The notes below the pieces were generated by a model. It was not told the origin of the DNA. It did not search any database and saw nothing but the letters and a program-made list of their open reading frames with translations. The position numbers and the translations under genes are program-made. From Stephanodiscus triporus (lineage: Eukaryota > Bacillariophyta > Thalassiosirophyceae > Thalassiosirales > Thalassiosiraceae), in NCBI GenBank assembly GCA_036939755.1, contig JALLAZ010000829.1:1-11754 (forward strand): DNA of 11,754 nt, read 5' to 3'. Within the stretch, counting starts at the first letter, position 1; every line of letters starts with the position of its first letter. This document shows positions 1 through 6,994 of the stretch, piece by piece.

Positions 1-585
1 AGCGTTATGCGATAATTCTTTTTTTGGTTCTTGTGAGCGATAGTTCCAAATCTGGACTTGCTGAAAATCTGGTTCAGATTGCTTTATCAATGAGAGGTTG
101 AGGGAAACTGTAGTAGTAACTTCTGATACATGAACTCTAAAGTTACAGGTGGTGGTTACAGCTAGTTATGATGTATCTACTGCATATACATGTACCTATT
201 TTCTACCGTAACTTAAGTCCGGCTGATGCACAAACCATTATTTGGCGACTAAATTATGTGCTACAATCTACAATTACCCCTTGCATTCTTAACATCCGAA
301 TTAAAAATCAAAATTGCCCGTCAGGATTCTCCCATCTTAGACTCCAAAAAATTGCTACGCAGGAATTGTAAAAGTACAAATGGATGGTCGACAAGGGTCA
401 AATCATCCAGCAAAGAACACCACCATGGCGGAGCCAGTTGCTGGTCTACTAGTGGCATGGCTTTGATGTTTTCAGCTGCACCACCCTGGTAGTCTCTGCA
501 GAAGGGGTTGACTGAGGGTGGTGTGGTGGGGCTTAACTAAATAATATAAACCAACCGAGAAAAAATATTTACTACACTCAACCAT

Positions 586-852
586 TTACTTACTTTTTCT
601 GGTATCCTTTGACTCTTTGCCCTCCAAAGACAATGCTATCACACTTCCTCTCACCTCTTGCTTGTCACACCTCACCTCCATAGTCCATATGTTGCGGTCA
701 CCAGTTTTTGGTTGTGTGATAATCTTCGATTGGAGGCCACAAAAACCACACTGTATTTTGTATTCTTTTTTTTTGTCGTTCAATTTGTCCACCCAAACGA
801 TTTGACGGTGCCCCCCCCTGTGCTCCCCCCCAATTCTGCTGTAGTATCCCAC
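586..852 (-). other. Weak ORF with a CxxC motif, possible transposase zinc-finger remnant
   Basis: An 88-codon open frame opening at a GTG directly after a TAG, with no ATG at its start. It contains a Trp-led basic segment followed by a CxxC pair (QCGFCG, residues 35-38 of the frame, near 739-750). A Trp plus 'K-K-x-x-x-Q-C-x-F-C-G' layout resembles the first half of BED-type zinc fingers found at the N-terminus of hAT-like transposases. The expected following His pair is not seen in this frame. I cannot identify it. It may be a decayed fragment, an exon, or chance. Treat it as hypothetical. Confidence 0.15.
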
Positions 853-984
853 CTACCACTTCCACCAACTTTCGGTCGATTGTTGTGTTGCATCATCAAA
901 TGGTGGCCACCTAAGACCAAGGCCCCACATCTCTCTCTATTATTTGATGGGGCTTCCATTGGTGCTCCAAAACAAGGTAAACAA

Positions 985-1037
985 CAGCGGCGCCACCTAA
1001 CCCGATGGTGGGCACCATGCAGTTGGTGGTGCCGCTG
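985..1037. repeat. Nested inverted repeat (hairpin/cruciform)
   Basis: The arms CAGCGGCGCCACC (985-997) and GGTGGTGCCGCTG (1025-1037) are complementary at 12 of 13 positions. The 27-nt loop itself contains the inverted repeat ATGGTG-GG-CACCAT (about 1004-1017). Read directly from the sequence; function unknown. Confidence 0.6.
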
Positions 1038-1065
1038 GCCTAGTACCCATGGAGAGAGAGGGCCA

Positions 1066-1096
1066 AAGCCGCTGGAAGGTAGGGAGGCAGCGGCTT
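1066..1096. repeat. Inverted repeat sharing the GCCGCTG core
   Basis: Perfect 9-bp arms AAGCCGCTG (1066-1074) and CAGCGGCTT (1088-1096) around a 13-nt loop. The GCCGCTG/CAGCGGC core is the same as in the arms of the hairpin at 985-1037, so four copies in alternating orientations lie within about 110 bp. Confidence 0.6.
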
Positions 1097-2126
1097 ATAT
1101 TGGTTGTTATGTGTTGTGGTTGTGTTTTGGGTTGTGGCTCATGGTAGGGTATTGCACTTTACCCATTTTGATTTTGTAGAGTACATCACCCACCCCATGC
1201 TGATTCCCCCCACTTTAATGCAAGAACTCATGTAGAACTGCTTCCTCCAAGCCCGGATGACACCACACAATGCACAGTGGAGGTGTCAATGGCAGTAAAA
1301 ATGGGGGGGGGGGGTGCAGTTAGGCTTGGCCTTCATTTTGAGGGGGGGAATATGCATTTTTGGACTTAGTGTATGCTACTGCTCTGGTAGAATAGTAGTT
1401 AGTACTTAAGGTACAGTAAATTTAGAATCAAGTTTTTTTTTAATGTTACAGGACCATAGAAAAGTGCTCCAGCTAAGTTCAAAACCAGTCTGTGGTTAAT
1501 GCAGCTGCCCACTGCCATCTGCTGTTGCCAATGTGTTGTTGACAACCTCCAAGCTTCCATCATTGCCTCATGCCGGCGGCCAGCTTTGCCATTGCTGTTG
1601 CTGCCAATCACCAAGCAACTGAGATGTATTTGTGTGTGTGGAGACATTGCTTGCTGTTCCAACATGGCTATCATGTCTCTTCATCATGAGTGGACTGAAC
1701 TTGGGAGTGCGCTGTCTGATTTTTTACCATGGTCCTTGTGCAAATGCGCATTTTCTGCAAGACAGAGCTGCCGGAGGAGGAGATGAACATCAGAAAATCT
1801 CTCAAGTTCAAAAGATATCTGGTGAGGAATGTTATTTGCATTGTAATTTCGCTGCACAACCATTTGTTTTCTTTTCTTTACAAAGACGATGACATGAAGA
1901 AGCCATAGGATACCCTGATTATTGCTGTTATGATGCGCACTGCATGGGGCAATAATCGGACATTTTGGAAGCCAAAACCACCCTAACTTCTGGCACAAAT
2001 TGTTTTCACTTGCCTGGGAATCATGATGGATGTAAAACGAATATAATAAAGCTCACACAAATGGCATGATAAAATTTAGCGACGGACAACTACATACATG
2101 TGGCTCGACATTAAAAAGCAACCTGT

Positions 2127-3371
2127 TTACCGACCGCCCAGCACCTCATTTGCGAATGCCAGGATTGCGTCATTCACCGCCCCGGGTGCCTCATCGTGGG
2201 GACAGTGCCCCGCGTCGATGCTCACCCTCCTGATCCACCTCTTCCCCTTCTCACCGCCAACACCCTCGCCGTGGAAGTCGGCGTGTAGCCTCTCCATCCT
2301 GTCGGCGGCCACCGACTTGATCCACGGGTCCGACTCGCCCCACGCCAACAGGACGGGACAGTGCAATTCCCTCAGGATGTCGTCGACGTAAACTTTTGGA
2401 CCGGAGCCGTTCTTCGCGATCACGCGGTAGAAAACCTCCGCGGCCGACTCGTCGAGGGCCGGCGCGAATATCGACGCCACGAGCTCATCGTCTACGTTCG
2501 TGTCGTCGACGGGGTATACCTGCCGCAGTATCTGCTCGATTCGCGCGGGCCGCTTCGTGTAAACGAAGGAGCACGCGATGACAAATCGCTGTATCGCCGA
2601 TGTCAAGTATCGTGCGATTGGATGGGCCGGCTCGTCCTCCTCGATCGCGGTCGTCGTCGGATCGCGGAAGCGTCCGGCGGCGTTAAGGAGTATGCAGCCC
2701 CCGACCCTATCCTTGATCCTGTCGTCCGACGAGGCGTACATTGCCGTGAATCCCCCAAGAGAGTTGCCCGCGATCGCGACCGACCTCCTGCCTCGGCCCA
2801 TGCCCTCGCCATCGTCATTCAGGATCACCTCCCTCACGAAGTCCACGACCTGATCCCTCCAGACGGACGCATCGTAATCCATGATTGGCTTGTCGCTCCA
2901 TCCGAATCCCAGCAGGTCGAGGGCGTAGACGTGATAATCTCGCGCTAGGGTCGGTATGTTGTGACGCCAGTGGTACGAGGAGGCGCCGAAGCCGTGAACG
3001 AGGAGGAGGGCCGGACGAGACGGGTCGCCCAATTCGACGTAGTTTATGGAATGGGACGTCTTGGTCGTCGTCGTCGTCTTTCGGGCGTCGTCGGGAGGGG
3101 ACGACGAATCGTTCCCCGTGGCAGTAGGAGGGCCGTGATGGGTCTTCCATTCCCAGGTAGAGTACCCAGTGGGCGAGTAAGGGAGTCGGTCCGACGCGCG
3201 ATGCTCGAAGCCCTCAAGGACGGACGACGACGACGACGATGGCGATGCCGCATCGACCACGGCGGCTCGAGGTGGCGGGACGCGCCGACCAGGCCTCGTC
3301 GGCGCGAACGCCGACGACCATTCGGCGGCCAATAACAATGCCCAAGCGCAGAAGATTTTTCGTGACATCAT
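2127..3371 (-). CDS. Plastid-targeted alpha/beta hydrolase, pheophytinase-like
   Basis: Intronless, 414 residues. Alpha/beta-hydrolase fold enzyme, probably an esterase acting in the plastid. Residues 1-21 form a signal peptide ending SSA, followed by FAP, which is the secondary-plastid ASA-FAP cleavage motif; a Ser/Thr/Pro-rich transit-like linker runs to about residue 105. The hydrolase core follows: oxyanion-loop motif VHGFG (125-129), LDLLGFGWSDKP (151-162), nucleophile elbow GNSLGG with Ser204, acid in GESDPW with Asp348, and catalytic His389 in AGHCPHDE-P. The GNSLGG and AGHCPHDE-P signatures are those of chloroplast pheophytinase and its close relatives, which remove phytol from pheophytin; substrate assignment remains inference because related plastid hydrolases share these motifs. 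An ATG-ATG pair opens the frame with A at -3; the first ATG was chosen. The linker has Ser6 and Thr5 runs from trinucleotide repeats. It is divergent from the AK-HSDH gene, 354 bp apart. Confidence 0.85.
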   Translation of the reverse strand: MMSRKIFCAWALLLAAEWSSAFAPTRPGRRVPPPRAAVVDAASPSSSSSSVLEGFEHRASDRLPYSPTGYSTWEWKTHHGPPTATGNDSSSPPDDARKTTTTTKTSHSINYVELGDPSRPALLLVHGFGASSYHWRHNIPTLARDYHVYALDLLGFGWSDKPIMDYDASVWRDQVVDFVREVILNDDGEGMGRGRRSVAIAGNSLGGFTAMYASSDDRIKDRVGGCILLNAAGRFRDPTTTAIEEDEPAHPIARYLTSAIQRFVIACSFVYTKRPARIEQILRQVYPVDDTNVDDELVASIFAPALDESAAEVFYRVIAKNGSGPKVYVDDILRELHCPVLLAWGESDPWIKSVAADRMERLHADFHGEGVGGEKGKRWIRRVSIDAGHCPHDEAPGAVNDAILAFANEVLGGR

Positions 3372-3725
3372 GATTGATCACCCGTTGCGCTCTTTCGGAA
3401 TGTTGTGTCGAAAGAATACTCGACAATATGCTTATTTTCCTATTTTTATTCTCGCGTCAAAGCCACGTCGCGCTCGGGAGCACCAGCTCACAAAAACCCG
3501 ATGGGAATTGGCGGGAACGGCAAAAGGACACTTTCAGCCAGGCAGCGTCCTTTTTTAAGTCTCTATTAATTCCCCCATAAGGCCACGCGAACAACTCTTG
3601 GCCATCAAAATCGTTGGGGGGAATGAAAATAATAACGACGCGCATCATCGACGGAAGACGAGAAGTGAAACTGCCTCCGATCCGACCCCGTCCATACATC
3701 AAGCGATCTCGCGATCCATGTCCGA
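3372..3725. promoter_or_regulatory. Divergent promoter region between hydrolase and AK-HSDH genes
   Basis: The 354-bp gap between two head-to-head start codons must hold both promoters and both 5' UTRs. Visible elements are an inverted repeat at 3522-3554 and a GCGGGAAC word at 3511-3518 that only partly fits an E2F-type site. An ATG at 3623-3625 opens a long overlapping out-of-frame ORF. Under simple scanning the AK-HSDH transcript would therefore most easily start between about 3626 and 3717. No clear TATA box was identified. Confidence 0.5.
3522..3554. repeat. Inverted repeat in the divergent promoter
   Basis: AAAAGGAC (3522-3529) and GTCCTTTT (3547-3554) are perfect 8-bp inverted arms around a 17-nt spacer. 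The position between two divergent genes would suit a shared operator, but chance cannot be excluded. Confidence 0.45.
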
Positions 3726-3777
3726 ATGCGTCTCCACAGGGACATCCTCCTTGCCGCCCCCCTACTCGCGTCGGTAG
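3718..3777 (+). promoter_or_regulatory. Upstream ORF overlapping the AK-HSDH start
   Basis: An ATG 8 nt upstream of the AK-HSDH start codon opens a 19-codon frame that ends at TAG 3775-3777, inside the signal-peptide codons of the main gene and out of frame with it. Its start context (T at -3) and that of the main start (C at -3) are both weak, so leaky scanning would be needed for translation of the enzyme. If it lies within the transcript it would lower translation. Transcript start is unknown. Confidence 0.35.
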
Positions 3778-6698
3778 CGGCCTTCATCCCCCCGGCCTTC
3801 ATCTCCCCACCCAGCAGCACCAACGACAACATGCGGCATTCGTATTCCGCGTCTCGTCTCGACCCGCTCGGCGTCTCCTTCAGCAGGCAGTCGTCGACCT
3901 CGTCCATCCCCGCCTCCGAAATCTGTCCGCCGGGCGTCACCTCCCCCAACGGCTCCCCCAACCCCTGGGAGGTGCACAAGTTCGGGGGCGCGTCCCTCGC
4001 CGACGCCGCGCTGTACCGAACCGTGGGCGACCTCCTCGTGCGCGAGAGCTCCGGTCGGGCCGACGAGGACCGGGGGGAGGGGGGGGCGGGGGGGGGGCAC
4101 TCCGGCCCCATCCCCACCATGGCCGTGGTCTCCGCCCGGGCGGGGATGACGGACATGCTCGTGGCCGTCGTCGACGCCGCCCTGTCGGACATCGATGGCG
4201 CCGAGAGGGCGCTGGACGACGCGATCGGGGGACAGATCGCCATACTGCGCGAGCTCGCGCCGGACGACGACGCGCGCGACTCCATCGAGTCCGGAATGCG
4301 CGACGACGCGCGCGACATACTCAGCGTCGTGCGGAGCCTGCGCATGATACGGAGCGTGCCGCCGAGCGTCATGGAGGTTGTCACGGGCTACGGCGAGATA
4401 TGGAGCGCGCAGACGCTGTACGCGTACCTCCGCGGGATCGGCCGGCGCACGGCGTGGCTCGACGCGCGCGACGTCCTCGTTGTCAGGTCGGACGGGAACA
4501 ACGCCGGACTCGGGGAGAAGGGGAGCTCGTCAAGCACCAAGGGCGTCATGCCGATGTGGGCCGAGACCGCGAGGAGGATGGAGGGGTGGTGGGACACCGT
4601 CGGCCGTGCGGAGGGCGTCAACGTCGCCGAGGACGACGACGACGCCGCGTCGTCCTCGGCGGACGCGTCCGACTCCGCCCCCATCGTCGTCGTCACCGGA
4701 TTCGTCGCCACCTCCGCCGACGGCGTTCCCACGACCCTCAAGCGCTCCGGCTCGGACTACTCCGCGACGATATTCGCGAAGCTAGTCGCGTCGTCCCGCG
4801 TCACGATGTGGAAGAATACCGACGGGGTGTATACCGCCGACCCCCGGCGCGTGCCCGAGGCCTTCAGCATCGCGTCGCTCAAGTACGACGAGGCGATGGA
4901 ACTCGCGTACTTCGGGGCGCAGGTCCTGCACCCGTCCGCGATGGTGCCGTGCATCGACTCGAACATACCCGTTTACGTGCGAAACATCTTCAACCCCGCG
5001 TTCGCCGGGACTGTCATACAGGGACGATGCGCGAGCCTGTCGGACGTGAACCAGGACGGAAAGGTCGTGAACTGGAGGAGCAAGAAGGGGGAGATACCCA
5101 TCAAGGGCATAACGTCCGTCGATCGCGTGTCCCTCCTGACCCTCGAGGGCGCGAGCGTCATCGGCGGCGCCGAGGTCGCCGAGCGATTCATGGGAACGAT
5201 GGCCTCGGCGGGGATCGACGTGCTCATGGTGACGCAGGCGAGCTCCGAGTCGAGCATCACCGTGGTCGTGCCGGAGAACCAGGGCGGGGCGGCGCTGGGG
5301 GCGCTGCGGTCGACGTTCGAGCTCGAGCTGTCGCGCTCGAACGTGAACAACATTTGCCTGACCGACGTCCCCATGGCGATAGTCGCCATCGTGGGGGAGG
5401 GCATGGCGATGAGGTCGGGCGTGTCAGCAAGCTTCATGAGCTCGTTGGCGAAGGCCAACGTGAACATCCGCGTCATCGCGCAGGGATCGTCCGAGAGGCA
5501 GGTCGCGGTCGTCGTGGAGGCAAAGGACGTGTCGAGAGCCCTGCGAGCGGCGCACATGGCCTTCACGTTGTCCCAGACGATGGTGAGCGTCGCCATCCTG
5601 GGAGGTACTGGTAAGGTCGGATCGGCGCTGATACGGCAGCTTGTCGCTCAGAAGGAGAGCCTCGCGAAGAATTTGAATTTCGGCGTCGGGGTCAACGCCA
5701 TCGCCTCGTCGACGATGATGGTCATGGGCAAGAACGGTCAGTGCCTTGCGGAGTATGTCGATGTCAATCAGCTCCTGAAGAGCGAAGACGCGCGGGAGCT
5801 GGACATGAACGCGCTTACAGCGGCACTTGAGGCCGATGTAAACCCCCACCGGGTCGTCATCGACTGCACGAACGACGACGGCGTCGCCGACATGTACGAG
5901 CGGTGGATGGCCTCGGGCGTGAACGTGATCAGCCCCGGGAGGTGGGCCGCCGCGGGTCCCCTGGAGAGGTACCGCGCCATCCAGAGGGCCCAGCGCGCCA
6001 ACTCCGTCGAGTGGCACTACGAGAGCAGCGTCGGGTCGGCGTTGCCCATCCTGTCCACCCTGCGAGATCTGGTCCAGACCGGAGACGAGGTGCAGTTGCT
6101 CAGGGGCTGTTTGAGCGGCACCATGGCATTCGTTTTCTATCACATGGGCGAGGATTTGCCGTTTTCGGAGGCGGTCCGTCGAGCGATCGACCAGGACTTC
6201 GCGGAATTGGACGTCCGCGAGGATTTGAGCGGACTCGACGTGTGCCGCAAGATTGCGATCCTCGCCCGCGAGCTGGGCATGGATGTATCCGTGGAGGATA
6301 TTGAGGTGGAGTCATTGATACCGGACGAAATTCGGAACAAGGAATACACGGGAACCAAGGAGGAAGTCGACGCCGCAATCATCGATGATCTCAAGGCCCT
6401 CGACGCCCCCATGTTGGAGCGCTACCGGGAGGCGATGAGCAGAGGCGAATACCTTCGTTACAAGTTCGTGATCGACGTCGCCACCGGGAAATGCAAATGC
6501 AGGCTTGAGGGCGTGGACAATAAGGACACTCTATTCCGCCTTCGCGATAACGAGAACTTGGTGGCCTTCGAAACCAGTAGGTACACAACGTCACCGTTGA
6601 TCGTCAAGGGTGCAGCGGCGGGGCCGGATTTGGCCGCATCTGGAATGTTCGCCGATTTGCTACGTTTAGGACGAGCATTCGTGGGCTCGCAAGCTTAA
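3726..6698 (+). CDS. AKHSDH: Bifunctional aspartokinase / homoserine dehydrogenase, plastid-targeted
   Basis: Intronless, 990 residues. It phosphorylates aspartate (first step) and reduces aspartate semialdehyde to homoserine (third step) on the way to Thr, Met and Ile. Residues 1-19 are a signal peptide ending VAA, then FIP, a plastid bipartite-leader motif; transit region to about 80. Kinase domain about 82-440: KFGG (85-88), VVSARAGMTD (134-143), GYGE (221-224), SGSDYSAT (341-348), NTDGVYTADPR (364-374), and FGAQVLHPS (396-404). Two ACT regulatory regions at about 465-535 (QASSESS) and 547-612 (VSASFMSSLAKANVN, IAQGSSE) are where threonine feedback inhibition acts in plant and bacterial homologues. 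Homoserine dehydrogenase domain about 618-990: dinucleotide loop GGTGKVG (626-632), ESSVGSALPI (766-775), LSGTMAFVF (796-804), and DLSGLDVCRK (833-842) holding the catalytic Asp838/Lys842 pair. It exceeds the usual length because of the leader and low-complexity inserts (about 108-127 and 300-316). The ATG chosen is the one giving the targeting leader. Confidence 0.96.
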   Translation: MRLHRDILLAAPLLASVAAFIPPAFISPPSSTNDNMRHSYSASRLDPLGVSFSRQSSTSSIPASEICPPGVTSPNGSPNPWEVHKFGGASLADAALYRTVGDLLVRESSGRADEDRGEGGAGGGHSGPIPTMAVVSARAGMTDMLVAVVDAALSDIDGAERALDDAIGGQIAILRELAPDDDARDSIESGMRDDARDILSVVRSLRMIRSVPPSVMEVVTGYGEIWSAQTLYAYLRGIGRRTAWLDARDVLVVRSDGNNAGLGEKGSSSSTKGVMPMWAETARRMEGWWDTVGRAEGVNVAEDDDDAASSSADASDSAPIVVVTGFVATSADGVPTTLKRSGSDYSATIFAKLVASSRVTMWKNTDGVYTADPRRVPEAFSIASLKYDEAMELAYFGAQVLHPSAMVPCIDSNIPVYVRNIFNPAFAGTVIQGRCASLSDVNQDGKVVNWRSKKGEIPIKGITSVDRVSLLTLEGASVIGGAEVAERFMGTMASAGIDVLMVTQASSESSITVVVPENQGGAALGALRSTFELELSRSNVNNICLTDVPMAIVAIVGEGMAMRSGVSASFMSSLAKANVNIRVIAQGSSERQVAVVVEAKDVSRALRAAHMAFTLSQTMVSVAILGGTGKVGSALIRQLVAQKESLAKNLNFGVGVNAIASSTMMVMGKNGQCLAEYVDVNQLLKSEDARELDMNALTAALEADVNPHRVVIDCTNDDGVADMYERWMASGVNVISPGRWAAAGPLERYRAIQRAQRANSVEWHYESSVGSALPILSTLRDLVQTGDEVQLLRGCLSGTMAFVFYHMGEDLPFSEAVRRAIDQDFAELDVREDLSGLDVCRKIAILARELGMDVSVEDIEVESLIPDEIRNKEYTGTKEEVDAAIIDDLKALDAPMLERYREAMSRGEYLRYKFVIDVATGKCKCRLEGVDNKDTLFRLRDNENLVAFETSRYTTSPLIVKGAAAGPDLAASGMFADLLRLGRAFVGSQA

Positions 6699-6994
6699 TT
6701 AGTTGTTACGCCAACCATATTATAAGATGAAGGTTTCTTTTATGAAACGGTTGTATGATGATTCAACTATCGTAGAACACGCAGCATAAGCAATGCTCCT
6801 GCTAGTGATTGGGAATATGATGATCGGTGAAATTCATTGTGATGAATAGTGTTTTCAGCAGATAACAAGAAGTATAATGTGCCATTCATCTTTCCTATTG
6901 GGTAACAGCATAGCTAAGGTACTTCCTGACAATCATGAATTTTGATTTAAATTCAATACTGTTCTTTGTGCTTCATGCATGTTCAGGATGAATG
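6699..6994. other. Convergent 3' spacer between AK-HSDH and UNG
   Basis: The two genes end tail-to-tail here, 296 bp apart. No AATAAA is seen in the sense of either gene. Inverted repeats are present: TGAATTT/AAATTCA (6936-6942 and 6949-6955, 6-nt loop) and ATTCAT/ATGAAT (6832-6847, 4-nt loop). They are AT-rich and could help 3'-end formation, but that is speculative. Confidence 0.5.
6936..6955. repeat. AT-rich hairpin in the convergent spacer
   Basis: Perfect 7-bp arms TGAATTT and AAATTCA around a 6-nt loop, 40 bp beyond the UNG stop codon on its 3' side. Its role is unknown; it is a candidate 3'-end structure. Confidence 0.35.

Larger units (their letters stand above)
1..2126. other. AT-richer intergenic region without a convincing gene
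   Basis: About 2.1 kb with no ORF that I can assign to a family. The open frames here are short, mostly lack an ATG at a sensible place, and show no recognisable domain order. Composition differs from the GC-rich genes to the right: many TG/GTTG words, homopolymer runs (a long G run near 1303-1314 and a C run near 813) and purine/pyrimidine tracts. Inverted repeats occur at 985-1037, 1066-1096 and 1258-1288. An AATAAA hexamer lies on the plus strand at 2045-2050, with no gene I can attach it to. The stretch could hold decayed transposon sequence or an unrecognised exon of a gene extending left, but nothing visible proves either. Confidence 0.6.

Noticed and set aside
658..1179. 173-codon plus-strand frame in the left spacer
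   Set aside because: Starts at a TTG, is Pro/Trp/Leu-rich with no domain, and spans the inverted repeats; probably chance.
1399..1998. Overlapping short frames on both strands
   Set aside because: No recognisable motif and no consistent strand; I could not support a gene.
2361..2948. 195-codon plus-strand frame opposite the hydrolase
   Set aside because: Antisense of conserved hydrolase codons; no motif of its own.
3605..4384. Long minus-strand frame opposite AK-HSDH
   Set aside because: Antisense shadow, Ser/Arg-rich without motifs.
3614..5614. A 666-codon plus-strand frame overlapping AK-HSDH
   Set aside because: Arg/Gly/His-rich shadow of the GC-rich AK-HSDH gene in another frame; no domain, and the true frame shows all family motifs.
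5424..6143. 239-codon minus-strand frame opposite AK-HSDH
   Set aside because: Antisense shadow caused by high GC and codon bias; no recognisable family.
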